Shown here piece by piece: positions 54,544 through 62,871 of a stretch of DNA of 64,000 nt. Made by a program: the position numbers and the translations under genes. How positions within the stretch are numbered: position 1 is the first letter of the stretch; every line of letters starts with the position of its first letter. The stretch comes from Candidatus Zixiibacteriota bacterium (GTDB taxonomy: Bacteria > Zixibacteria > MSB-5A5 > WJJR01). The notes below the pieces were generated by a model. That model worked only from the letters and a program-made list of their open reading frames with translations. It searched no databases and had not been told where the DNA came from. The stretch covers positions 1-64,000 of the forward strand of contig DASWIS010000035.1 of the NCBI GenBank assembly GCA_036397555.1, read 5' to 3'.

Positions 54544-56349
54544 TCAGTTCCAATCCCTCCATGGCGGGATAAAGTTGATGCGCGCGTGAAAGCGCGTCAC
54601 CGGATACCAGTTGTGGTCGTGCTCGTAGTACGACGAGTTCTTATAGAAGAACTCGCGCTTCCTGGTAACGCTGCCGGCAAATGCCGTGTCGCTGGCCAGA
54701 CGCGCTTCGTACTCCGCTCGCAGCGCGGCATCGTGTTCCAAAAGGGAATCGGCCAGCGGCTCGACCATGTAGTCGTCGATGTATTCCTTGCGTTCGAAGA
54801 TCGCGTTCCATATTCCCCACGACACCAGGCAATCGACCGCCTGCGGCTCCAGCGCCTGCATGATCACCTTGGCCGCCGGCTGGAGCATATCGACGACAGC
54901 GGTGCCGACCGGGAACGACATGGTCGTGTCGACCCTGATGGTTTTGTATTTGACCCTCAGGTGCGATTCGAACGGCGCAGTCTCCCATTGGGCGCTGTCG
55001 AGATAATAGCGCTCGACCGGTGCGGTCAGCTCGCGCACCAGCGTGTCGAACTCGACGCCGTGCAGCCGCAGCAGATCGATCTGTTCGGTCCACTCGCGTG
55101 GGATGAAGTATGCGCGCGGCGGGACGACCGTCACCCTGGGCTTGTGTACGTTAAAGTACGGCATGCGCACGGTGATCGGGCGATTGTGATCCCAGCCCGG
55201 ATACCATCCCCCGGTGATGGCGCTGGAATCCCAGCGCGATTCATACGTCGCGATCTCGACCATCATCGAATCGCCGGTCCGTTCGAAGGTCAACGGATAC
55301 GGTCCGATCTCGCCGCCGGCTGTCTTGCGGTCGGCCAGAGCGGTCGCCTGTTGCAATGCGCGCCCTCGGGCATTGAGGATGTCCAGGACCGCGACCAGCG
55401 CCGTGTAATTGGCCAGAACGCGTGTCTTGTAGTCCTTCAGCGAGTGCATCTCGACCAGCAGGCCCGGACGATTCCACAGCGCCACATATCCGGTCGAAAA
55501 GCGCGGGCTGTCGACCCAGATATTGACGCCTTTCTCGATCTGGCGCTCGTCGACATACGACGCATATGGGAACACCGGATACCCGGCGCCGCGCACCGCG
55601 CGCGTAAACGACGAATCGAAAAAGTGTTTGACCCAGGTGCGGACGGCGGTGTCGGAGTTGGGCTGCCAGGGGGCGCTGTAGGTGACGACATACTGCCAGT
55701 CGTGCCCGTCGGTGACGTGGTCATCGATGAAAAAGTGCGGCATCCACTGCCGCCACAACAGCACCCAGTACTTCATCTCCGGCGAGTCGGCCTTCAGATA
55801 ATCCCGGTTCAGATTGAGACGCTGCGACGTCGCACGGAATCCGGCATTGTCGGGGCCATCCTGGTTGGGGCGGGTGTACCGTACCCGGTTCTCGTGCCCG
55901 TCGATATTCAGGATCGGAATGATCACAATGATCACGCTGTCCAGCAGCGAGGCGCGCTCTTTGGTGATGACGATGTCGCGCAACAGCGCCAGTGTCGCAT
56001 CTTTGCCGTCGATTTCCCCGGAATGGATGCCGTTTTGGATCATCAGGATCGTCTTGCCGGTGCGCCGGGCCGCTTCCGGGGTAAACGCCCCCTCCTGGGA
56101 GACAACCAGCAGCTTCATGTCTCGCCCTTGTGGCGTGACGCCGAAGGATGTCATCTGCACCCAGTCGGATGCGTCATCCAGACGACGGCAATACTCGATG
56201 GCCTCGTCGTAGGTGGCGGTAGTACGATAGTCGGACTTTTCCGCGACTGTGGTCCATTGATCCTGTCCGAGGGCATCCTCAACGGCGCAACACACTGCCA
56301 GCGGCACGATGATGAAGTGGATAACTGCCGTCGCGAGATATCTGCGCAT
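54544..56349 (-). CDS. Secreted M14 family zinc carboxypeptidase
   Basis: This is 601 residues from MRRYLATAV at 56349, which has AAGGAGA upstream; the open frame runs 60 codons further without support. A signal peptide (1-29) is followed by the M14 domain with zinc ligands His109 and Glu112 (IHSGEIDGKDA), the substrate Arg182 in NLNRDY, and the third zinc His near 211-216 in IDDHVTDGHDW. The C-terminal part (about 400-601) is an accessory region typical of larger bacterial M14 peptidases. It probably removes C-terminal residues from peptides outside the cytoplasm. Confidence 0.88.
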   Translation of the reverse strand: MRRYLATAVIHFIIVPLAVCCAVEDALGQDQWTTVAEKSDYRTTATYDEAIEYCRRLDDASDWVQMTSFGVTPQGRDMKLLVVSQEGAFTPEAARRTGKTILMIQNGIHSGEIDGKDATLALLRDIVITKERASLLDSVIIVIIPILNIDGHENRVRYTRPNQDGPDNAGFRATSQRLNLNRDYLKADSPEMKYWVLLWRQWMPHFFIDDHVTDGHDWQYVVTYSAPWQPNSDTAVRTWVKHFFDSSFTRAVRGAGYPVFPYASYVDERQIEKGVNIWVDSPRFSTGYVALWNRPGLLVEMHSLKDYKTRVLANYTALVAVLDILNARGRALQQATALADRKTAGGEIGPYPLTFERTGDSMMVEIATYESRWDSSAITGGWYPGWDHNRPITVRMPYFNVHKPRVTVVPPRAYFIPREWTEQIDLLRLHGVEFDTLVRELTAPVERYYLDSAQWETAPFESHLRVKYKTIRVDTTMSFPVGTAVVDMLQPAAKVIMQALEPQAVDCLVSWGIWNAIFERKEYIDDYMVEPLADSLLEHDAALRAEYEARLASDTAFAGSVTRKREFFYKNSSYYEHDHNWYPVTRFHARINFIPPWRDWN

Positions 56350-56565
56350 GGCTTTTCTCCTTCCGGTGGAGTTGGAATGTCGAGACCGCAACGGGCCGGA
56401 TCGGCCAACTTGATCCTGAATGTAAGCCCGACGGCAGGCCGCGTCGAACGGTTTTCCGTTATTGGCGCAATACCCTTGAATCGGAGTCGCCGCCTGTGGT
56501 ATGCTCCTCAACGGCTTTCGCGGGTTCAAACAACCGCACTGTATCGCTGGGCTCCCCGGGGACAG

Positions 56566-57357
56566 ATGGCATGCAATCCTGCCGGGGCGGCGACCGCCAT
56601 GACCGCGACCATTGCCTGCGCCTTCGATGCCGATGGATTGGAGACTTTTGCTGCGGGCTCGAACGCCGCGGCAGTGGACATTCTGATCCTGCCGGAACTC
56701 TTCGACGGCGGATACGCGCGTCTCGAAAGCGGCGGCTCATCCGCCGAACGCACGGCACGCATTCTGGATCGGTTGTCGGGGATTTCACGTCAGCACCGGC
56801 TCCACCTGATCGGCGGATCGCTGGCGCTGCCGGGACCCGATGGCAAAGTCCGCAACACGTCGGTGGTCTTTTCCAACGGCATCGAGATCGCTCGTTACAC
56901 CAAGACGCATCTGTTTCGCCCATTACGCGACGATATCCATTTTGCGCCGGGTCATCCGGGTGAGATTCTCGGACTTCAGTGCGGAGACGAAACGATCTAC
57001 GTCGGCGTGATCATCTGCTACGACTTGCGCTTCCCCGAAATCGTGCGGCCGTGGTTTCGGGAGGGACTTACGCTGTTGGCGGTTCCGGCGCGCTGGCCGC
57101 GTGTGCGCGATGATGTGTGGAAGACGCTCTTGCGCGCACGCGCGATTGAGAATCAATGTTTTGTCGTCGGTGTGGACTCGCGCGACGATGAAGGCGGCGG
57201 CAGCTACGTATTTGGCCCCGCCGGAGAAATCGTCTTCGACCTCGGTCCCGATCCCCGGCCGGAGGATCGCCCGTGGTACTCATTTGCGATCGACACCGCC
57301 GCCATCGACACGGTCAAATCGCGCTTCGACACGCGGCGCGACGCCGTGCTGCTGTAG
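56566..57357 (+). CDS. Carbon-nitrogen hydrolase (nitrilase superfamily), omega-amidase-like
   Basis: The product is 263 residues from the ATG at 56566 (MTATIACAF at 56599 is an alternative). The catalytic triad is Glu44 (LPELFDGGY), Lys113 (KTHLFRP) and Cys151 (ICYDLRFPE). LRARAIENQCFVVGVDSR and the C-terminal SRFDTRRDAVLL resemble YafV/Nit2-type omega-amidases, which hydrolyse 2-oxoglutaramate-like amides. Although the same frame is open for a further 660 codons upstream, that part is antisense to the M14 gene and not real. Confidence 0.88.
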   Translation: MACNPAGAATAMTATIACAFDADGLETFAAGSNAAAVDILILPELFDGGYARLESGGSSAERTARILDRLSGISRQHRLHLIGGSLALPGPDGKVRNTSVVFSNGIEIARYTKTHLFRPLRDDIHFAPGHPGEILGLQCGDETIYVGVIICYDLRFPEIVRPWFREGLTLLAVPARWPRVRDDVWKTLLRARAIENQCFVVGVDSRDDEGGGSYVFGPAGEIVFDLGPDPRPEDRPWYSFAIDTAAIDTVKSRFDTRRDAVLL

Positions 57358-57561
57358 ATTATCGATATTCCATCGTAGGAGCGGGTCGCGACGCGCTGTC
57401 GATTTTCATTGTTGTGTCCGTCTGACATCCTCGCCGGGAGAGTTCACGGTGACGATCCACCATGCGCGGACTCGCCGGACGACGCCCAAAAACGCGTGGA
57501 ATAGCCCTTATGTTTGATTGCATTTCAAATCTCAAAAAGCGCGCGGAACAGAGTTTTGTTA

Positions 57562-57590
57562 CTGACAAAGCATTGCGCGTCGATTAGTGT
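57562..57590 (+). promoter_or_regulatory. Putative promoter of the first tandem lipoprotein gene
   Basis: CTGACA, 17 bp, TAGTGT. The surrounding TGACAAAGCATTGC is conserved before the second paralogue (58305 on), which argues that it is functional or was duplicated with the gene. Confidence 0.35.
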
Positions 57591-57623
57591 AGGTTGAAGG
57601 ATCCTAACGAAAGAACGTTGAAT

Positions 57624-57980
57624 ATGCTGCGACTTCGGCGATCTATCGGTTATCTCGCCGTCTGCTTCACTTCACTCGGGTTCCTTATCAGCTGCCAGAA
57701 TGGGCCCGTTGCCGAAGAACCCGTGGTACACGTTACTGGCGCAGTAAGATCATCGGAAACCTCGCTGCCATTGGACTCGGCGTGGGTTGCGTTGTCAGAC
57801 TCGTTGCTTGGTCCGAGAACTGAGACTGACTCCGCAGGCATGATTTCCCTGATTTCTTTCCCCATAGTCAGAGATTCACTCTTTGTTGGAGCGGACGGGT
57901 TCCTGACGTATGACACAGTGCTGGAAGACGTACATGAGGATACCGATACAATCTTAATCGAACTTGTGCCATCGCCCTAG
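57624..57980 (+). CDS. Lipoprotein with carboxypeptidase-regulatory-like fold, paralogue 1
   Basis: The 118-residue protein starts MLRLRRSIGYLAVCFTSLG with a lipobox at LISC. The mature part is one beta domain like carboxypeptidase regulatory domains: VTGAVRSSETSLPLDSAWVA, SDSLLGPRTETDSAG and LFVGADGFLTYDT, ending TILIELVPSP. It is the first of three tandem paralogues. Membrane-anchored on the periplasmic or outer face. Function unknown. Confidence 0.7.
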   Translation: MLRLRRSIGYLAVCFTSLGFLISCQNGPVAEEPVVHVTGAVRSSETSLPLDSAWVALSDSLLGPRTETDSAGMISLISFPIVRDSLFVGADGFLTYDTVLEDVHEDTDTILIELVPSP

Positions 57981-58302
57981 AATCAGTTTCATAACCCGTT
58001 CTGATTGATACTCATGGCCTTAGACGTAGTCCGTCGATCCGTTCTGACGACCCTTCGGCGCGCCGAAGCAGGGACCGTCCAAGCTTTGAGGCTCCGGTCC
58101 TCCCGAGGAGGGAGGAGACAGTCTGGTCCATCCCAAACAGACCCGATTCCGTGACAGGGGCGGCGGATGAAAGAGGCCCAACATCGGCGTAATCCGTTGA
58201 TTTACATACGAATTCGGTCATGAAACTGACTCTAGAAACTCGGGAAGATATAAAATGATCTGGCCGACGTGGCTCACGACGGCAACGGAGAAAATTATTG
58301 GG
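57981..58302. other. Intergenic spacer between tandem paralogues
   Basis: Roughly 320 bp without a coding feature. A GC-rich inverted stretch (GGACCGTCC near 58073 and GGTCCTCCCGAGGAGGGAGG near 58093) may form hairpins. No other structure recognised. Confidence 0.4.
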
Positions 58303-58332
58303 TTGACAAGGCATGGCTCCAACAGCTATGGG
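58303..58332 (+). promoter_or_regulatory. Putative promoter of the second tandem lipoprotein gene
   Basis: TTGACA, 18 bp, TATGGG. It shares TGACAA-GCAT-GC with the region before paralogue 1. Confidence 0.35.
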
Positions 58333-58363
58333 TCTAGCGAATCTTAACGAGAGGTGGCTGCGT

Positions 58364-58726
58364 ATGATGCGACTTCGACGATCGCTCTGCTGCATCGCCC
58401 TTTGCCTCAGCACGTTCTGCATGTTCGCGGGGTGCCCCGGGGACATCGTCAGTGAGAAATCTGTCATCATATCGGGCGTAGTGCAGTCGGCCACGACGCA
58501 TACGCCGGTCACTTCCGCATGGGTCGCGCTTGCAGACTCCTTGCTGGGACCGAGAGCGGAAACCGACTCCGCTGGCACATTCTCCATAGGTTCCTTCCCG
58601 ATCACCAGAGAATCACTCTTCGTTGGGGCAGACGGGTTCAAAACGTTTGACACGCTCTTGGAAGACGTACATGGGGATACCGATACAATCTTAATCGAAC
58701 TTGTGCCATCGCCACAGGCGATATAA
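58364..58726 (+). CDS. Lipoprotein with carboxypeptidase-regulatory-like fold, paralogue 2
   Basis: This is 120 residues from MMRLRRSLCCIALCLSTFC, lipobox at MFAGC. It follows paralogue 1 almost residue for residue (SAWVALADSLLGPRAETDSA, SLFVGADGFKTFDTLLEDVH). The last ~45 bases before the end are nearly identical in DNA, so the duplication is recent. The longer open frame starting at 58313 is not needed; GAGAGGTGG lies before this Met. Confidence 0.7.
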   Translation: MMRLRRSLCCIALCLSTFCMFAGCPGDIVSEKSVIISGVVQSATTHTPVTSAWVALADSLLGPRAETDSAGTFSIGSFPITRESLFVGADGFKTFDTLLEDVHGDTDTILIELVPSPQAI

Positions 58727-58737
58727 GGAAGATGATA

Positions 58738-59088
58738 ATGATTCGGGGTGGACATTCAGTCGGGCGCCTCGCCATCTGCTTATTCTGGCTTGGCGTCATC
58801 GTGGGATGCCCCGGAGACGTGAGCGAACAAACGGTCACCATCTCCGGAACCGTCAGTTCGCATTCCACGCAAGCGCCAATCGCCTCGGCGTGGGTTGCAT
58901 TGTCCGATTCCCTCGAGGGTATTCGTGTGGAGACCGATTCCACAGGAAGCTTTGGTTTTGCTGCGCCACCGTGGTCGGAGCACCTTCTCATCATTGGAGC
59001 GACAGGGTATCACACTCGTGACACAACACTTCGTAAGGCTGACGATGATCTGGAAGATGTCTTGGTGGAGTTGACAGCTTCGCCATAG
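58738..59088 (+). CDS. Lipoprotein with carboxypeptidase-regulatory-like fold, paralogue 3
   Basis: The 116-residue protein starts MIRGGHSVGRLAICLFWLG with a lipobox at IVGC. It is the most diverged paralogue (VTISGTVSSHSTQAPIASAW, VALSDSLEGIRVETDSTGSF). AAGGAAG lies 6 bases before this Met; an ATG two codons earlier would overlap it. It is 11 bp after paralogue 2 and 19 bp before the metalloprotease, so the three probably share a transcript with the protease. Confidence 0.68.
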   Translation: MIRGGHSVGRLAICLFWLGVIVGCPGDVSEQTVTISGTVSSHSTQAPIASAWVALSDSLEGIRVETDSTGSFGFAAPPWSEHLLIIGATGYHTRDTTLRKADDDLEDVLVELTASP

Positions 59089-59107
59089 TGGCTTTTTGGA
59101 GGTTGCC

Positions 59108-61168
59108 ATGCTCCGGCGAACCTATTCTGTCATCACCACTTCGATACTCTCGCTCGCGACACAGATGGCGTACTCCCAGAACTACATGTTGGTGGAATTC
59201 TCCGATACAGCCCTGGCTGAGTATGACGCGGCCGTGTCGCGGCTCGAGGGAATTGGCATGCATGTCCGGCATTTCTTCCCTCCGAACTATTGCATAATTG
59301 ACGCACAGGGCTTTCTGCCGGAATCGCTCACCGGCATTGCCGGCATTGCAAGAACGATTAGCCCGACTGATTCTCCATCAGAGACTGGAGATGGCCAAAT
59401 CGCCAGGGCCACTGCTGTCTTGATGCATTTGTCCCAATCAGACAAGCATGCTGAAAAACCTTTCGGAACCTCGTCCTGGCCGGCAGGCGGGTGCGTCATC
59501 AAACCGGAACCGACGACCAAAGAGGCAAGCGGATTCAAGGACATCGCCACAAGCCCACTTCAGATGTACACCGCGGAATACATGATTGGCCGCGTCGCCG
59601 TAGCCGTTATTCTCATGGAGAGCAGCGGTTCGGGCGAAAACTGGACGAGCAGTGCTGAAACGCAGGCGATATCCGAAGTCATTCAAGGGGCGGATTGGCT
59701 AATCGACCAAGCCGAGCTGCATGGACAGTACCTCAGTTTTGTTTACTCAATCCATACAGGTGTTCCGACTTCCTATGAGCCGATTACGGGTCGATCTGTT
59801 CCGTACTACAGCGTCTGCTGTCCGATTCTGAGTTGGGAGTTTGAGTGGATGGATGACGCATTCTCGTACTTGGGCGTGGCTGACGAATGGGACGGCGTGT
59901 ACGAGCTGGCCAACCGCATTCGTCACGATTATGCCTCGGATTGGTCGTACGAGGTTTTTATCGTCATGGACGAGAACGACGATGATCATAAGTTCTCAAA
60001 CGACAAGTTCGCATATTATGCTCCGTACTACGACATTGACGGGACGCGATACGAGAGCCCCCTAATAGTCCTGACGTATCACAATGACGGCTGGGGCACC
60101 TCTGGTCTCAGCACAGTGTTCGCACATGAAACGGGGCATGTCTTCGGTGCGCCTGACGAATATTCGGAGGCCGATTGCGATTGCGGCGGCAGTCATGGCT
60201 ACTTGCACGGCCTAAACGGTAATTGCGACGTGTGCAATCCTTCTGCGGTATCATGCGTCATGCGGTCAGACGCGCAGACCCCCTATTTGTGTCAGTACAC
60301 TGTGAAACATTGGGGTTGGACCGACACCGATGGAGACGGCCCCGCCGACGCGATTGATCCGCATTTCGAGTGGGCGCTGCGGGTTCAGCCGGTTGCGCTT
60401 GGAGACATCGTACAGATCACCACATTGACGGGTTCACTTATCAAGACGATAGCTGTTAGTGAGATCACACGCGATCCGATTTATGGAAGTGTCTTTTGGG
60501 ATGGACTCAACAACTACGGTTACGAGACCGCGCCACAGGTCCGGTATCTCCTGATAAACGGCCAACTGCAAGGCACGGTTGGGCTCACTCACACGGATCT
60601 GGATGAAGCAACGCCCACATTCAACGACATCTCTTATGCCGATCAAGTTCTGACGTGGACCTTGGATATGTCGTTTGCGCATGTCCGCTGTTTCCTGTAT
60701 GACGATTCGGACGAGGGGCTGATTGCACGGCCGGTCTGGGACCATCAGCGCGAGGCACCGGGAACTTACAGCACGACCTTGGAGCTCGAGATATTCCGGG
60801 GACCGGCCATAGCGCAATTCTATGGCTGGCGACCGGACGGTGCAGGTTCCGATCCGACAGAATTCCGGATTTGCGACTGCCAGTGCCATGCCGATCCGAT
60901 GTGCGACGGTATTCCGAATGTATTCGACGTCACACGGGTCGTCGATGTTGCGTTCCGCGCCGGGCTGGCTGAGGAAGGTCTGTGTACGCGGGAATGGACC
61001 GATGTCGATTGTTCAGGTGTGACAGACGTCACTGATGTCGTGCACTATGTGAATGTTGCATTCAATAACGCCTCACCTGAAACGGAGTTCTGTGTCCCGA
61101 CTTGTGATCAAGGAATGGCCGCGTCTTATGGGGGGCTTCTCGGTCAATGGAATCGGCTTCAGCAATAA
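59108..61168 (+). CDS. Secreted HExxH metalloprotease with paired dockerin-like repeats
   Basis: The product is 686 residues from the Met at 59108, with GGAGG 6 bases upstream. A signal peptide (1-23) precedes an N-terminal domain (about 25-70, YMLVEFSDTALAEYDAAVSR). The zinc site AHETGHVFGAPDEY (His340, Glu341, His344, Asp350) has the metzincin-like HExxHxxGxxD form, with a possible Met-turn at SCVMRSD and a Cys-rich insertion between. From about 588 come two dockerin-like repeats: CDGIPNVFDVTRVVDVAF and the more diverged CSGVTDVTDVVHYVNVAF. Base composition is lower in GC than most of the window. Its 3' end overlaps the convergent HxlR-type gene by 107 bp. Confidence 0.8.
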   Translation: MLRRTYSVITTSILSLATQMAYSQNYMLVEFSDTALAEYDAAVSRLEGIGMHVRHFFPPNYCIIDAQGFLPESLTGIAGIARTISPTDSPSETGDGQIARATAVLMHLSQSDKHAEKPFGTSSWPAGGCVIKPEPTTKEASGFKDIATSPLQMYTAEYMIGRVAVAVILMESSGSGENWTSSAETQAISEVIQGADWLIDQAELHGQYLSFVYSIHTGVPTSYEPITGRSVPYYSVCCPILSWEFEWMDDAFSYLGVADEWDGVYELANRIRHDYASDWSYEVFIVMDENDDDHKFSNDKFAYYAPYYDIDGTRYESPLIVLTYHNDGWGTSGLSTVFAHETGHVFGAPDEYSEADCDCGGSHGYLHGLNGNCDVCNPSAVSCVMRSDAQTPYLCQYTVKHWGWTDTDGDGPADAIDPHFEWALRVQPVALGDIVQITTLTGSLIKTIAVSEITRDPIYGSVFWDGLNNYGYETAPQVRYLLINGQLQGTVGLTHTDLDEATPTFNDISYADQVLTWTLDMSFAHVRCFLYDDSDEGLIARPVWDHQREAPGTYSTTLELEIFRGPAIAQFYGWRPDGAGSDPTEFRICDCQCHADPMCDGIPNVFDVTRVVDVAFRAGLAEEGLCTREWTDVDCSGVTDVTDVVHYVNVAFNNASPETEFCVPTCDQGMAASYGGLLGQWNRLQQ

Positions 61169-61772
61169 TACTCCGTCCGACTTGTGTTCCCGCATTGCAC
61201 CGTTTCCCCTTCAATAGAAGTCCAGCAACCAATCGCCCCAGCGACGGCGCCATGCGTCGGCCCAAACGAGCGACGCGGTACGTCACTGACGGCGGGTAAG
61301 TGTCGGCGACGTCACGGTCGATGAGTCCGGCGTGTTCCATTTCTTTGAGCGACTGTGCCAGCGCGCGCGGCGTGATCGGCGATATTTGTTCGCGCATCTC
61401 CGAAAAACGCAGCCCGCCCTGCGAGACAATGAGGACGAACAGCGTCGGCAGCGTCCACTTGCGCAAAACGACGTCGCCGAGACCGAGGCGTTCGGCGCTG
61501 CGCATCAGTCGGTCGCACGCCGGAGCGAGGCGTTGTCCCGCCACGGTGAGCAGATATTCGGGACGCATCGGGTGCCCATAGCCGGGATTGCGACGGACCC
61601 GCCCCTGCCCGGTCAGCGCGCGCAGTGTGTGCTTTAGCGAATCGGGACTGATCCCCAGCCGGAATGTGAGTTGCACGAACTTCGCTTCGCCGTGCAGACG
61701 CGACAGCTCCGCCATGACCGGGATCGCCCAACGGTGATGACACAGGGCGACCAGCTTGTCAATCTGATTCAC
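61062..61772 (-). CDS. HxlR-type transcriptional regulator with two fused winged-helix domains
   Basis: From a GTG at 61772 it is 236 residues. Domain 1 (about 5-85): WAIPVMAELSRLHGEAKFVQ, then ISPDSLKHTLRALTGQGRV. Domain 2 (about 95-185): KWTLPTLFVLIVSQGGLRFS, ITPRALAQSLKEMEHAGLI and PSVTYRVARLGRRM. Both follow the HxlR/MarR-like pattern, so the protein may act as a pseudo-dimer. The last ~50 residues are unlike HxlR proteins and lie over the 3' end of the convergent protease gene, which hints at loss of an earlier stop. It is divergent from the VOC gene, its likely target. Confidence 0.75.
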   Translation of the reverse strand: MNQIDKLVALCHHRWAIPVMAELSRLHGEAKFVQLTFRLGISPDSLKHTLRALTGQGRVRRNPGYGHPMRPEYLLTVAGQRLAPACDRLMRSAERLGLGDVVLRKWTLPTLFVLIVSQGGLRFSEMREQISPITPRALAQSLKEMEHAGLIDRDVADTYPPSVTYRVARLGRRMAPSLGRLVAGLLLKGKRCNAGTQVGRSIIAEADSIDREAPHKTRPFLDHKSGHRTPFQVRRY

Positions 61773-61786
61773 ACGATCAAAATACG

Positions 61787-61815
61787 TTGACACGGAAATA
61801 AAGCAAGTATACTTT
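61787..61815 (+). promoter_or_regulatory. Promoter of the VOC gene
   Basis: TTGACA at 61787-61792 with TATACT at 61808 (15-bp spacer) or TACTTT at 61810 (17-bp spacer). AAAGGAG lies 6 bases before the ATG at 61851. The short intergenic space is shared with the divergent regulator. Confidence 0.55.
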
Positions 61816-61850
61816 TCGTATCGCTCGACCAACCCCGAAAGGAGCACGCT

Positions 61851-62225
61851 ATGACGGAATCACTCAACTACGACGGCGGCCTCACCTGCGCCTACGACGT
61901 CAAAGACATGCAGGCGTCGATTCGCTGGTACGAGAACGTCATGGGTTTCAAACTCCTCTACGCGATGGACGAGATGGGCTGGTGCGAGCTGGCCTCATCG
62001 GTCGCGCGCGTCAATGTCGGGCTGTCGCAAGTCGAAAAGCCCGAGGTCAAAGGCGGCGCGGTATTGACGTTCGGCGTCAAAGACATTGAGGTCGCGCGCA
62101 AGACCCTCGAGGGTCAGCAGGTGCGCTTCGATGGCCCAACGCGGACGATCGAAGGCATGGTCAAGCTGGCGACCTTCTATGATCCCGATGGCCACACGCT
62201 AATGCTGTACCAGAGCTTGTCGTAG
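61851..62225 (+). CDS. VOC superfamily (glyoxalase/bleomycin-resistance) protein
   Basis: The 124-residue protein is one VOC domain made of two beta-alpha-beta-beta-beta units: CAYDVKDMQASIRWYENVMG, FKLLYAMDEMGWCEL, LTFGVKDIEVARKTLEG, and KLATFYDPDGHTLMLYQSL with the terminal metal-ligand Glu replaced by Met in HTLMLYQ. Substrate unknown. It may be controlled by the divergent HxlR-type gene. Confidence 0.85.
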   Translation: MTESLNYDGGLTCAYDVKDMQASIRWYENVMGFKLLYAMDEMGWCELASSVARVNVGLSQVEKPEVKGGAVLTFGVKDIEVARKTLEGQQVRFDGPTRTIEGMVKLATFYDPDGHTLMLYQSLS

Positions 62226-62288
62226 AACAGAGGCGCTCGGACAATCAGCGGTCATTCCAGGGACTGAGCCCCGCTCCGTGGGGCGAAG

Positions 62289-62380
62289 GACGTAGAATCT
62301 CCAAAACATACGGCACGGGAATTGGAGATTCCTCGCCCACGATCCCGCGCTTCGTGCGTGATCGGGGACTCGGAATGACC
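62289..62380. repeat. Remnant related to the MITE-like element
   Basis: GGAGATTCCTCGCCC and GGGGACTCGGAATGACC correspond to the inner right part of the element at 262-441. An AGAATCTCC inverted half lies at 62295-62303. The terminal repeats are missing, so it is a fragment or a relative. Confidence 0.5.
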
Positions 62381-62407
62381 GTTACAGATTGTCGAATGCA
62401 CTGCGTG

Positions 62408-62791
62408 TCACGCGCCGTGATCGTGGCCTTCGTGCCCGTCGTGGTCATGATCGTGCTCTTCGATCTGACCGGGGGGCATGATCTGTCCGGCCGCGGCGGA
62501 GTCGACTCGCGCGATGTATCGGGCCTGATCGGCCTCAAACGTTTCGACGCAATGCGCACAGCAAAACTTGATGGTGCGGCCGTTGTAGACTTTCTCCACG
62601 GGGTCACCCATGCTTCCGAGTTTCTCGCCGGAGACGACGCACCAATCGATCGGATACGCCTGCGCGGTCGCTGCCGGTTGCGCCGCGGGCGGGGTTTGAG
62701 TTTGCGATTGCTGTTCACCGCCGCAGCCGAGAAGCACAACGAGTCCGGCCAATGTCGACGTTGCCGGAATGAGTCTGAGGTACTTGCCCAT
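62408..62791 (-). CDS. YHS-like lipoprotein with His-rich tail, linked to metal efflux
   Basis: The product is 127 residues from MGKYLRLIP at 62791 with GGGAGG 7 bases upstream. The lipobox is LLGC (Cys23). After a Gln/Pro/Ala linker (26-45) a YHS-like metal module reads WCVVSGEKLGSMGDPVEKVY and KFCCAHCVETFEADQARYI with four Cys, followed by a tail of repeated His-Asp (EHDHDHDGHEGHDH). Such domains bind copper or similar metals. It lies 80 bp downstream of the CusA/CzcA-type pump gene on the same strand, so it may deliver or buffer metal for the pump in the periplasm. Confidence 0.75.
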   Translation of the reverse strand: MGKYLRLIPATSTLAGLVVLLGCGGEQQSQTQTPPAAQPAATAQAYPIDWCVVSGEKLGSMGDPVEKVYNGRTIKFCCAHCVETFEADQARYIARVDSAAAGQIMPPGQIEEHDHDHDGHEGHDHGA

Positions 62792-62871
62792 CGCTAATCC
62801 TCCCAGTGTGGGTTTGCTATTAATCAACAGCATCTGGTCCGGTTCATCAATTCTCAAGTTCAGGTGTGGTC

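Noticed and set aside
54586-56565. Long open frame upstream of, and in frame with, the nitrilase-family gene, giving an apparent 923-residue protein
   Set aside because: It is antisense to the M14 carboxypeptidase, which has signal peptide, zinc motif and ribosome-binding site. The upstream translation shows no family motif. Only the part from 56566 is real.
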